This document shows positions 1 to 10,397 of a DNA stretch of 64,000 bases, piece by piece. Both the position numbers and the translations under genes were made by a program. Numbering within the stretch: the stretch's first letter is position 1; the number at the start of each line of letters is the position of its first letter. Under the pieces are notes generated by a model. It had not been told where the DNA came from and ran no database searches. It saw nothing but the letters and a program-made list of their open reading frames with translations. The DNA comes from Euclidia mi (Eukaryota > Arthropoda > Insecta > Lepidoptera > Erebidae), in NCBI GenBank assembly GCA_944739405.2, contig OX123197.2:54722047-54786046 (forward strand), written 5' to 3'.

Positions 1-1538
1 TGAGTAACATTTTAAACACGTCCTTTTGTAGCGAGACAAGCGGCCATCGTTGGATTTGTGTATAGAAACATTGCAGTGTGAAGTTTTATTTAAATGTGAA
101 CTGTGTTTCTTATTTTCAGTTTGTATATTATGTGATTTGTTGTTTGACAACTGCAATGTTTCCAACACATCCGCTCTGTCCTTAAGAGCGTTTATACCTT
201 ACGACTTTTAATACAAACTTTCAAGTCCTTATTTTTCGAAATGAATAAACCGATTTTAATGAAACTTCATACACATAAGCAGGATACATAGGTCTAAATA
301 GTTAGTTGAAAATATTTTCGAAAAAATGTGTAACAGCTAAATTAGGCTAATTTTAAATTTTCTATAGAAACAGATATTTCCAATTATCTTTTTTTAAATA
401 AGATATTTCGAAAATATTTTCAACTAACTTTTTAGACCTATGTATCCTGCTTATGTGTATGAAGTTTCATTCAAATCGGTTTATTCATTTCGAAAAATAA
501 GGACTTGAAAGTTTGTATGAAAAGCCGTAAGGTGTAAACGCTCTTAAGGAAACTAATTAATTCGTCAACTTTAATTCTGCGTTTAGAATTGTTTTCGCTC
601 GGATATAATGTGCACTTGTGTGTCTCCCATTCGCGTTCGGTCGTTTTATCTAACTTTGAAACAATAATATAATTGATGAGCGTGTCCCACGAATCAGTTG
701 GCTCGCCAAGTAGTTTTAAAGGGCGTAAGTTTTTTAATATAATGTCGATAAGCTTCTTAATGCTAGCCAGTGATTCTTTCGATAGTGCGTTAATACTAAA
801 CAAGGCTTTGACGTGATTGTGAACTAAAAGTCTATTATTATTGTATCTATTTAGCAATAATTCCCATGCGACTTGGTAATTATCTGAGGCGAATTCTACA
901 GAATTAACCACCAACTCGGCATTGCCCTTTAAGGAAAACTTTAAATAGTGATACTTTTGAATATTGCTAATACGTTTAGTGTTATGTACCAAAGATATAA
1001 ATGTGTCTCTAAACTCCAGCCAGTGCACATACGAACCGTCAAATGTAGGTAAAGAAATGGTTGGAAGTTTAACCGACTGTGATAATTTGCTACAGCAGTG
1101 CTTATTATTGGAACCGTCAGTAACCTCACCATCGGTCAGCATGGATTCCGCGTGGGCTAATATACTACAATAAGTGGTTTCGAATAAATCTCTCTGATTT
1201 AACTGCTCAGACATCTCACTATCGGAAATACACTCCTGTATTTGACCTTGAATAGAATTAAACTCGGTATATAAACTAGTAATACCCTTTATGCGTAATT
1301 TTAAACCTATACGATCTCGAGTAGAAGAAATGAGATTATCGCGCTCTTCTAATGAATCTAAGAAGTTAGAAAATTTGGTAAGTCTGCCTTTCATGATGCC
1401 ACGTTTCTTGACTAGGTCGCGAAGCAACGTGGGATCGGCACACCCAAAATTAGGAGACTTGTCGCGTGATTTACTAGCACTATCAATATTTAACGTGAGA
1501 GGGGATTTATCGCGTAACTAAGCACTTTCTGTAGCCAT
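1..1538 (-). pseudogene. BEL/Pao-type gag relic, runs off the left edge
   Basis: This is the Gag coding part of a BEL/Pao LTR retrotransposon, read from an ATG at 1538 towards position 1. The seventh codon is a TAG (1518-1520), after which the frame stays open to about 548. The middle carries the DUF1759-like Gag core (an LPTFDG motif, then WLEFRDTF and ALFSINALS). A TTAA-flanked MITE at 182-547 interrupts the frame. On its far side (1-181) the gag frame continues, ending with a Cys-rich stretch (TCLKCYS) that looks like the start of a zinc knuckle. Protease and pol would lie left of the window. The early stop and the insertion mark it as dead. It differs clearly from the complete BEL element at 5.9-13.4 kb, so it is another family. 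Confidence 0.82.
182..547. mobile_element. TTAA-flanked foldback MITE inserted in gag
   Basis: Two arms of roughly 150 bp at 186-335 and about 400-543 are near-perfect inverted copies, separated by a short AT-rich spacer. The tips read GAGCGTTTAYACCTTACG. Each end is flanked by TTAA (182-185 and 544-547), the target duplication typical of piggyBac-type transposases. The gag frame is continuous across the site if one TTAA and the insert are disregarded, so the boundaries are supported independently. It has no coding capacity and must have been mobilised in trans. Confidence 0.85.
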
Positions 1539-2012
1539 TTTGGTGGTATGTGAGAATAGGAGTACTTACAGTTGGAACTTTGAATCACGTGCAGCAATGA
1601 GTAGCGTAGCTAGCCTCGAATCATCGAATTAGGTTGATCAAAACTCGATTGCGGCAACTCTCACTAAAATCAGTATAGACACAGGTATCACAAAGAGAAC
1701 TAGGAGGTGATAGGGAGAGAAAGGATAGTTAGTCCCACCAGATTGCGAATTTCCGATGACGATGAACGGCCCATCCACCTTCGACTCCAATGTGCGCTTG
1801 GCCTCCAGGCCCTCCTGTTGTCTGCTCCAGATACGTAGTGCGTTTTTAGCCAGTTCAGCAGCAGGTGCCTGCTGCTGCTGAACCAGATATTCCACAGGAT
1901 GCTGATTCTATCTGTGCCGAAGGACCACTATGTACCGGATCGTGACGTCGGTACTTTGAATTTTGTAAGTAGTGGCCTGATGCAGTGGTGAATCAGGTGA
2001 GAGATTAAGATT
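1539..2012. other. Unassigned stretch between two retroelement relics
   Basis: This is probably the 5' leader of the minus-strand gag relic. It also holds an open frame at 1638-1895 (minus) rich in Gln and Ala near its start. I cannot name the frame and see no LTR boundary here. Confidence 0.3.
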
Positions 2013-3133
2013 TTGGTAGTTTTGAGTAAAAGATGCGTATTGTTCGAAATCAAAAACGATTATATTTTAAAAAACGTGGTTACATCGGTCGAGGAGAGTG
2101 GGGAATGGGAACAATACAACAGCCAATGGCAAACGTTTATCGCGTCACTTAGAAAAGCCTTTGATTGGATGCGAAATGTTGTGATGTGCGGTGTACACTT
2201 TTCCCTATCTTTAGCATATGCGCCAACAGCAGTTGATTACAATAATGAATTGTACTTTGAACTAGACCATGATGAATTTAAAAACTGTATACAAAGGTAC
2301 CAACAGTTTCTTTGCTTCCCTGGAGTGGTGAAGAACATGCAATTAAATGAAAATTGCATCGCTGACCAATTATTTAAAAATCAAAACACCACTAAATGTC
2401 CTACGAATATCTTTTAAATGTCAAGTAACATAATTTGGAAACAACTATGCATGCAAAACTCATGGTTGTTTATCAAAAAATCCAGTATCACTATATCCAT
2501 AGTTTGTGACAATAAGCGAGAGGAGATAACTATTCGAGATGTAGGAGTAATAAAAATCGCCGACAACTGCATAATAAAATCCATTAACAACAGACTTGCT
2601 GCTAAGAGAGCATTATCAATTCAGGTAGCAGAGTCTTTTTCAAAACAAATAAATTTTAGTACAGACACAATTATGTATCAAATAGAAATAAGAAACTGAA
2701 TGTATCTAAGGAAGATGTAATAGAGAGTTCCAGTGATTTTTACCAGCACTTAATAAATAAAGAATCGAATCTAGACATAGAGCTTAACGACAACATATGG
2801 AAAAACATCCAGTCTCACACATACATAGTGAGCTGTGTGTCATCAACAATATTGATGATAATTATTATTATATTCGTTTGTTATGGTCCAAGGATAATCA
2901 CATGTACAAAAACAAGAATACATCAGCGAAGAAAACATCCCAAATCAGCAAGATCGGATCCACCACTCCCGCAACGTGCACCACATCAAGACAGCAAACA
3001 ACCATCCACGCACACTGCATGGAACACCGTCTACAGCCAGCCGAACCATCTACCGAAGCCTCCCAGAAAGCAACCACTGAACCAGGACGCAGCCAAGGAT
3101 GACTCCGTAAAATTATACCAACTGTACCATTAG
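2013..3133 (+). pseudogene. Env-like (baculovirus F-type) relic of an LTR retroelement
   Basis: Three open segments line up as one broken envelope-like gene: 2013-2417, 2418-2699 in the same frame after a TAA at 2415-2417, and 2696-3133 in a shifted frame. The middle segment has a Trp/Cys pattern (WKQLCMQNSWLFI, then SIVCD and GVIKIADNCII) like the C-terminal ectodomain of the F-type proteins of insect errantiviruses. The last segment holds one hydrophobic membrane span (about 2825-2895) followed by a basic, Pro-rich cytoplasmic tail. The N-terminal part, any signal peptide and the fusion region are not visible. An in-frame stop plus a frameshift near 2695 make it non-functional. It points away from the gag relic to its left, so it belongs to a different element. 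Confidence 0.6.
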
Positions 3134-3280
3134 CCAACTGGAGTTGCCTGTTCCTCGGAGAGGCCAGAATGTTCACACATCAACATGCCATTTCAGCGAT
3201 ATAATCCTATGTGAGTTTTTTCCGCAACAATTATTGTTCGTGATTTTTATTAAATTAAGAGAAAATCACGTACTTACCTA

Positions 3281-3560
3281 AGTTACATACCGCTGAGATG
3301 GCACCTTACACACACAGCACACAACCGTAAAGTTGCGTGTGTGTACATAGGATAAGTTTAGTATATAAGATCATGTACTTTAAGAATAAAGCAGTCACAA
3401 GTTTAATCCGACTTTGACTCGATACCCTTCCCATACCTCTGACGGTGGCCAAGACACCTTTAGCCATCAATACTGATCAGCTCGGTGAGTCTGTCGAGTT
3501 GGCCGTCAGAAAACCATCTCCACCATACCTAATTCCTACCCACAGTCCGTCTGTCATCAT
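3281..3560 (+). repeat. Possible 3' LTR behind the env-like relic
   Basis: Downstream of the env-like frame there is a TATA-like TATATAAGA (about 3362-3370) and an AATAAA (3385-3390), spaced as in the U3-R region of an LTR. An AGTTA-type start at 3281 would fit errantiviruses, but there is no second copy in the window to define the ends. The boundaries are guesses. Confidence 0.35.
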
Positions 3561-4689
3561 AGGTCTCCGGTGGCAGATATCCCGCACCTATCTATATAAG
3601 TATATATAAATACGTATAGTAGGGCTAGGATCTAATAGGGATTGTAGGAACAAATAGGGTTAGGTTCTAGGCGCGTACGAATCGTAGGTCTGTATCACAG
3701 CATACCACAGTAGTACCACGAGAGTACGTGCCATAGGTTAGGCGCTTAGTAGTAGGTGCGTATAAGTGCTGGTCTGTATCACAGAATACCCCAGAGCACC
3801 GAGCCTATACGCATTTAACGCTAGGTGCAAGTTAGGATAGATTTAGGATACATATATATAATATAAGGATTAGGATAACTAGGATAGGATATTAGGTATA
3901 GGTGATAGGCTACGACTCTAGGATAGTGTAGGTTTACAAATTAGATTAGGCCCTTAGCATTTAGGCATTTCTGTACAGCAGGATCAGTAGCCCTAGGCTG
4001 CTATCCCGCTGTTCAGTATTTTTATTTCATGTATGATACACGACGCATATTTATGAAGTCTGTCTCACAGGAAAATTATAGGGAATATATCACAGGGAAA
4101 GATTCTCTCAACGTATCTGTAGTGCATGACCCTATTGGACGGCAATTCGTGTATGTTGACAGCAACTTAGTTAGGTGCGCAAAAAGTCCCTTTTTAAAAA
4201 CGCCAGAGTTCTCAGGGTTTGCCAAATCTCAAAGGCAATTTCCTGTATGATCCAACCCTTGAAATATCCTAAGTTATGAATTCGTGATTCGTCCCTGTGT
4301 TTGCAGACAATCGTGCGCAATGAACCTAGGCCCATGCTCCAGCGAGCTCGAAACCTGTGTTTCGCCGGCGGCCACGGCTCGAATATGGCCGAGCATATAT
4401 AGTATGGGTAACTTTGATATTGTAAAAGTGAGGCAATATTTCAGTAGCTTAATAAAATTGATTTCAAACTTTTTGCACTGAAAATATTGTTTAAAGTAGC
4501 ACTTAATGCTAAAGACATTTCCTATTTGATACAGAGACATACTAAGAAAAGTGCACTTACCGGAGGGGTGAGTTTAATTTTTACATAAATATAATTTGGA
4601 ATTCGCGTTATCCGGGGTAAAGAACGATGAAATACTTTTTTCTGCCACGTAAGTAAGTATATAGTGTAAGTATAAACTATTGCGTAGAC
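3561..4689. other. Non-coding, unassigned
   Basis: The sequence is rich in short TAGG-type words (3600-3950). Near 3680 and 3770 the phrase GGTCTGTATCACAG occurs twice in a loose duplication. Short frames at 4029-4250 (plus) and 4274-4540 (minus) show no recognisable motif. I see no gene. Confidence 0.4.
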
Positions 4690-4815
4690 CCAATGACCTT
4701 TAGACGTCTCTTCCCTAGATACGAAGAGCCGAAGATCGGGCTCAGTGGCGTGCCATTGGAGCCGCCTATATCCAGCAGTGGACTACGGCAGGCTTATGAT
4801 GATGATGATGATGAA
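4690..4815 (+). repeat. 3' tail of an RTE-type LINE
   Basis: The words CAGTGGCGTGCCATTGGAG and TATATCCAGCAGTGGAC are followed by (GAT)n at 4796-4812. The same order (TATGTCCAGCAGTGGACG, then GATGATGATG) closes the large RTE LINE at 37.2-39.8 kb. This is therefore a severely 5'-truncated copy of that family. It holds only the 3' end and no useful coding sequence. Confidence 0.8.
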
Positions 4816-5767
4816 TGCTATTGCTAGTTGCTATTAAATAATATTTTACTGTAGATAATATTGACAATTCTAAAGAAAGATCCTTTTTATTATTTACCTG
4901 GTCAGACGTTTGAAAGATTCGTTATCGAGGCGCAATGTCATTCACCTAAGAGATTCTCAGAAACTCAAAGAATACCATTCAAATTAATTTAAACCAATAA
5001 AGTAATTGGCAAAATCTGCCATAAAAGCCTCCTGGAGGTATTTCGGTGGTTTATTGTTATATTACATCACAAAGTTAATTGTGTTGTTTTTGATCATTTC
5101 TTAGTAAAGAACTTGTGCCTTTTTAGTTTGATTCAGTTAACTTATTATAGGACTCGTATTTAGATAATTATAATGCATTGACGTCTCCGGAAAAAACGCT
5201 AGGATGATAATTATTTTCATTCAAGTCTGATGAAATTATTATTTGGTGCCTATGCTGCTGCGAAGCTCAACCTCTCAGGTTAAAGTAAACTTGAGAGGTT
5301 GACCAGTCTTCAACTGCAAAGATTGCAGCTTCAATTATGACTGGTAGGTACTTATCTTTTCTACCAATTAAAATTCTTCATTTTTGTTATTTTAATTGAC
5401 TCATTATTTTGCAATCTCTTCGGTACACTTCAGATAAAATTCATTGAGGTCTCCAAGACAGTTTAATATCCCCAGGTATTCCGCAAGTCAATGCTGCTAA
5501 AATGGATACAGTAGTAGGAATGAAGGGTAGACTAGACAAACTAAGATTCTGAACAAACTGCATTACAGTTTAGGTACTCTTAGGTACTCAATGCACTTAA
5601 CGTGGCTGCGGACACGCCGCCAAAAAGCTTTTGAATTTATTTTAAAAGTTCAATAAAGTGTTCCGAAATAAACTTGCTTTATATGGTTCGATTGCTTTAA
5701 CTGCGGTGTGAGGTAACACATTAGCGTTAATTAGAAAGCATAACTGCATTTTTGTAGATTTATATGT
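4816..5767. other. AT-rich non-coding stretch
   Basis: No gene is visible. One small hairpin has arms TCAACCTCTCA (5267-5277) and TGAGAGGTTGA (5292-5302). Confidence 0.5.
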
Positions 5768-5877
5768 GAACTAGCCGTTTCCCGCGGTTTCACCCGCTTC
5801 CTGAGGGAATTACTTCGCGTACCTGAAAAACCTTACGGACGCCTATTTTTCTAAAATGAAATATAGCCTATATTACT
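5768..5877 (+). repeat. Lepidopteran interspersed repeat, left part, split by a BEL element
   Basis: A segment with CCGTTTCCCGCGGTTTCACC and ATAGCCTATATTACTT resembles an interspersed repeat I know as widespread in Lepidoptera. The next part of that repeat (GATAATGTAGCTTT) appears at 13364, directly after the BEL element. The BEL element therefore inserted inside this repeat. Confidence 0.65.
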
Positions 5878-6474
5878 TGTGTAGAATTCGGGCTAAGAAT
5901 GGGTATTTTTTATATTCAGAGATCAGTGGAAGCGATTAATTCATCCAGTCTTAGCCCAAGACAAAGGATCTAACACATGGGCCAAGTTTCTTGGCGCTAA
6001 GAATTAAACAACTTACTTACCAAATATCTCCTGGTGATGTTCTTGAGTGGAGTCCTGGAGGCAAGTTAGACACACACGAGACTAAAATTGGCCAATATTA
6101 GCAAGTGAATTATCTTTACTTTACCAGACTCCACGCAGCGTCTTCAATCAGCAAATTCTTCCGGCACCAACCACGTGCATCGGATTCACTCAAGTTTTAC
6201 AATGTTCGTTAAAATAATATTTTTATCACAATTAACCGGTGCCAGTTATTGATCAAGGAAGTGGCAATCAAACGGGTTCTAAATACAAGATCAAAACGCT
6301 CACAACACGAAATCTATCCAGAGCTAGCTTTTTTCGCTGACCGCGGGAAACGACAATGAAAGAAAAGATTGACAGTTCAGTGTGACCATTGTCAGAAATT
6401 TTCAATAGACTAAACAAAATGTTACTCAATCGATCTAATCGATTTGACTTATAATAAAAACTAATTCTATTTCA
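5878..6474 (-). repeat. 3' LTR of the BEL element
   Basis: On the plus strand it begins TGTGTAGAATTCGGG and ends AATTCTATTTCA, giving TG...CA ends. The AATAAA-like and TATA-like words near 6450 read in the antisense direction. It looks the same as 12767-13363 throughout. Confidence 0.92.
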
Positions 6475-6509
6475 AACATCCACCCGCCCCGGACCGGCCT
6501 ACCGGTCCG

Positions 6510-9500
6510 CTAATCGGTTGGTAGACGTGACAATGTTGCAACCGCTCTCCTCAGAATCGAACCGTCCACCAAGACCTCAGCAAATCGGGGAACTCCATCA
6601 GCCCCAGTTACCAAATGAAGGATGCGCCCCCTGCGCCATCTGAGTGGCGGAAGGTTAGCCTCCTTGATCAAAACGAGGTCTCCAATCTTGGGTGGATCGG
6701 TCTTGTCGGTCCACTTAACGCGTTGCTGGAGTATGTGCAAATATTCCAAATTCCAGCGTTTCCAAAAGCTCTGAGTAATCTGGCGTACCAATTCAAAACG
6801 CGAGAGACGACCAGGTCTCGTATCAATATAGGGGTACTCAGGCAAGGCGACAAGTGGGCGACCAATCAAAAAATGGCCCGGCGTAAGGGCCTCCAAATCA
6901 TTCGGATCTGAGGAGATCGGGCACAATGGCCGAGAGTTCAAAACGGCCTCAATCTTACAAAACACAGTTGCGAGTTCCTCAAATGTAAGGACAGATTCAC
7001 CGATTGTCCTGCGCAAGTGTGTTTTGGCCGATTTTACAGCGGCCTCAAATATACCACCCCAGTGTGGACAATTTGGTGGGGAAAACAACCAATTTATCCC
7101 ACGTCGGGCAAGCCTATCACCTATATCAGCTTTGTTGGTTTCAAGGAAATTAACAACATCATTCAAATAATTATAGGTGCCCTTGAAGTTAGTGCCGCAG
7201 TCAGAACGGATCAAGGAAGGCATCCCTCTGCGGGATACAAATCTGTCAAATGTGGCTACAAACGCCTCGGTCGTAAGCGAGGAGACCAGTTCTAAGTGTA
7301 CGGCCTTTGTGGAGAGACAAACAAAAACACACAAGTAGGCCTTAACAGTCTTGCTGTTTCGAAGTGTCGACGTTTTCACCAAAAAGGGACCTGCGAAGTC
7401 CGTGCCAACACCGTCAAACGTCCTGCTTTCAGTTACGCGATCTGCCGGTAAGTCCCCCATCAAGGGCTGCATGGTAGAAGCCTTGAGCTTATAGCAAGGG
7501 ATGCAGCGAAAGACTACACTCCGAATGATTCTTCGGGCAGACAAGATCCAAAATTCGCGTTGCAAAATGGCCAACAAAGCATTACAACCAGCATGCGAAT
7601 TTTTAAGGTGACGGTCAATTACCAACAAGCGTACCAAATGACCGTCCTTGGGTAACAAAAGGGGGTGACGTGCTCCGTAAGGGAGGTTGGCGTTCTTGAG
7701 ACGCCCTCCAACGCGCAAGAGACCCGTATCGTCCAAAAAGGGGTTCAATTTAGATACAGCGCCCGATAATTTCAATTTCCCTGACTTGAGGATAGCAATC
7801 TCCTTCTCAAAGTGCGCCAATTGCACAGAACGAACCCAAAAGGTGAGGGACTCCTGTCGTTCCTGTGGTGAGATAAACGGTGTCAGTCGTTTCTGTTGTG
7901 GGTGCCTAAAATTAAAAACAAAACGCTTTATCCAAGCAGTAACACCTAACAACTTGTCGAGGGAGCTGTAACGATTCAACAGGAAATCGGGGTCGAAGGC
8001 GCATTCCATCTTCTCAACAGCGAGTGTGCGTAGACCCGGCAAATTGGTAGTATTTAAAACTGGCGTTCGAGGCCAATCAATTTCTGGTCGACTCAACCAT
8101 TCCGGACCCCACCACAGCGAATGACCTATCAAACTAGGCGTCAAGCATCCGCGCGAGGCACAATCAGCGGGGTTGAGCTCACCTGGCACGTGTCTCCAAA
8201 CAAGTTTGACTTCGGATTTCTGGATTTGGGAAACGCGATTAGCGACAAATACCTCCAAAGTGTGGACAGAAGCCTTCAACCAACAAAGAACAATTTGGCT
8301 GTCTGTCCAGGCGTAGGTCCCATTAATGCAAATGCTTTTACCCAAAGTACTGGACACGTGGTTCAACAAGCGTACAAGAAGGGCTGCTCCCGAGAGCTCC
8401 AATTTTGGAATGGTCAGAGATGTCCGAAGGGGTGCCACCTTGCTCTTTGCCATGATCAGGGAAACCCTCACCTGACCTGAGGCACTAACTGTGCGCAAGT
8501 ACACCACGGCGGCGTGACCACGTTCCGAGGCGTCACAAAACCCGTGAAGGGTGGCCTTGTACTTCCCGGGAGGAAGGATGGGACGAGGCAAGGAGATCTC
8601 GTTGACGGCAGGAAGTGAGGATACAAAAGAGGTCCATTCCTCAACAAGAGTGCCGTGTAGAGGTTCGTCCCAGGTCAATCCTGCTGTCCAAAGCTTCTGC
8701 AAGAAGCATTTTGCCCAAAATATGATAGGACAGATCCAACCGTTCGGATCAAAGGTTCTGGCGACAGTAGACAATACGAGACGTTTAGTCCAAGAACACG
8801 GCAATTTCAAGTCTACGTTATATGTAAAGATGTCTTGGACTGGTCTGTACTGAATGCCGAGAACAGCCATCATGGCGGGGTTGTCAACAATCTCAAATAG
8901 ATGTGGATCTTGCTGATGATCCTCTGGCAAGCCTTCCAAAAGCGCTGGTGAGTTGGAAATCCATTTACGCAACTCATAACCAGCGGAGGCCAAAATACCT
9001 ATCAATTCGTCCCGCAGGAGGATCGCCTCGTCCGCTGTGGAGGCGCCCGAGCAAATGTCATCGACGTAAATATCGTCTTTCAAGATGGCGGAGGCTCTTG
9101 GGAAGCGTAAGCCTTCGCGGTCTGCGAGCTCCCAAAGAGAACGTATTGCCAAATAGGGGCTCGACCTTAACCCGTACGTATTGGTATTGAGCTCGTAGAC
9201 GACCATGGGATCACGAGGAGACTCTCTCCAAAGGATCAGCTGGAAGCGACGGTCATCAGGGTGGATAATAGTCTGCCTGAACATCATTTTTATGTCGGCC
9301 ACAAAGACAACCTGATGTCGTCGGAAGCTGGTGATGACGTCACAAAGGTCCTTGACCAACTTGGGACCAGAATGCAAGCACTGGTTCAAGGATACGCCTG
9401 TTGAAGTCTGCGCAGAACCATCAAACACTGTGCGCAGCTTGCCAGTCAATGGCTTCAATACCGCATGATGCGGGAGAAAGAAGTGCTCCACCGAACGCCA

Positions 9501-10397
9501 ATCCAAATTTGACACAGACATGTGTCCCAATTGTTCATATTCTCGCATGAACTCAATGTACTTCTGTCTGAGCTCCGGATCACGACCCATGCGGCGCTCC
9601 ATGGCCAACAACCTCTTTTCGGCTAAAGGTCGTGACTCACCAAGCGGAGGCCGAACAGACAGGAAGGGTAGCCTCGTAATAATCCGACCAGAACGGAGTC
9701 GACCAGTGTTGTTCAGGAAGAACAGCTCGCACTCCTCATGTTCTGGATTCAAACGGGCAGCTTGAGGGGGCTCCTCTACCTCCCAAAACCTCTGAACCGC
9801 ATCAGAGAGAGCGGAGCCTACAGCCAACAAATTATCAAGTTCAGGTGGAGGGGGGTCCCTAGGTACAGGGCCCATCAAAGCAAATCCAAATATGGTCGGG
9901 ATGGCAGTCAAACCATTTGGCACCAAGACCCGTTTCCCACCAATCAAAATTCCACCGAGGACATCAGAGCCAATCAACAAATCGATTTGTCCCGGTGTGT
10001 CAAATTTGGGGTCTGCCAGTTCCAATCCCGATGTCAAATTCACCACAGCAGCAGGTAGCTGCTTCTGTGGATGCATACCCAAAATATTATTCAACACAAT
10101 AGCCGAGGTTTTAATCCTCGGGTGTGAAGATCCAACAGGGCCAAACAAAACCTTAACTTGCCCTTCAACATTAGAGGCTACGTCACCTATGCCCCGTATA
10201 CAATTCGGAAAAGAGACCATATTTAATTTAACCTGCCCTACCAAATAAGTGGAAACAATGCAACCTTGTGAACCTGTGTCCAATATAGCACGGACCACAA
10301 CAGAGGTCCCCGTGGGTCCCCAGACCCTAACAGCAACCGTTGGTAGGATAACGGTCTCAATGGGGGAGGCTGGAGTTATAGGGCAGGGGTCAATGAC
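6510..10397 (-). CDS. pol: BEL/Pao Pol: protease, RT, RNase H, integrase
   Basis: This is the retrotransposon polyprotein that cuts itself, copies element RNA into DNA and inserts it. The frame is open from directly after the gag TAG (10398-10400). Counting from the GTG at 10298, the order is as follows. An aspartic protease has its DTGSQ motif at residues 7-11. The RT has its YVDD catalytic box near residue 410 (about 9058-9072). RNase H follows, with GFCDASERGH and AWTDSQ motifs. The integrase has a Zn-binding HLKNSHAGC/CIPCYK region near residue 900 and DDE-type residues in GTDFAG, SDCGTNF and GIFEAAVK (about 965, 1032 and 1083). A DUF5641-like tail ends the protein. No stop or frameshift occurs after the gag TAG. 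There is no start ATG of its own near the protease, which implies expression as a Gag-Pol fusion. Confidence 0.95.
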   Translation of the reverse strand, partial: VIDPCPITPASPIETVILPTVAVRVWGPTGTSVVVRAILDTGSQGCIVSTYLVGQVKLNMVSFPNCIRGIGDVASNVEGQVKVLFGPVGSSHPRIKTSAIVLNNILGMHPQKQLPAAVVNLTSGLELADPKFDTPGQIDLLIGSDVLGGILIGGKRVLVPNGLTAIPTIFGFALMGPVPRDPPPPELDNLLAVGSALSDAVQRFWEVEEPPQAARLNPEHEECELFFLNNTGRLRSGRIITRLPFLSVRPPLGESRPLAEKRLLAMERRMGRDPELRQKYIEFMREYEQLGHMSVSNLDWRSVEHFFLPHHAVLKPLTGKLRTVFDGSAQTSTGVSLNQCLHSGPKLVKDLCDVITSFRRHQVVFVADIKMMFRQTIIHPDDRRFQLILWRESPRDPMVVYELNTNTYGLRSSPYLAIRSLWELADREGLRFPRASAILKDDIYVDDICSGASTADEAILLRDELIGILASAGYELRKWISNSPALLEGLPEDHQQDPHLFEIVDNPAMMAVLGIQYRPVQDIFTYNVDLKLPCSWTKRLVLSTVARTFDPNGWICPIIFWAKCFLQKLWTAGLTWDEPLHGTLVEEWTSFVSSLPAVNEISLPRPILPPGKYKATLHGFCDASERGHAAVVYLRTVSASGQVRVSLIMAKSKVAPLRTSLTIPKLELSGAALLVRLLNHVSSTLGKSICINGTYAWTDSQIVLCWLKASVHTLEVFVANRVSQIQKSEVKLVWRHVPGELNPADCASRGCLTPSLIGHSLWWGPEWLSRPEIDWPRTPVLNTTNLPGLRTLAVEKMECAFDPDFLLNRYSSLDKLLGVTAWIKRFVFNFRHPQQKRLTPFISPQERQESLTFWVRSVQLAHFEKEIAILKSGKLKLSGAVSKLNPFLDDTGLLRVGGRLKNANLPYGARHPLLLPKDGHLVRLLVIDRHLKNSHAGCNALLAILQREFWILSARRIIRSVVFRCIPCYKLKASTMQPLMGDLPADRVTESRTFDGVGTDFAGPFLVKTSTLRNSKTVKAYLCVFVCLSTKAVHLELVSSLTTEAFVATFDRFVSRRGMPSLIRSDCGTNFKGTYNYLNDVVNFLETNKADIGDRLARRGINWLFSPPNCPHWGGIFEAAVKSAKTHLRRTIGESVLTFEELATVFCKIEAVLNSRPLCPISSDPNDLEALTPGHFLIGRPLVALPEYPYIDTRPGRLSRFELVRQITQSFWKRWNLEYLHILQQRVKWTDKTDPPKIGDLVLIKEANLPPLRWRRGRILHLVTGADGVPRFAEVLVDGSILRRAVATLSRLPTD

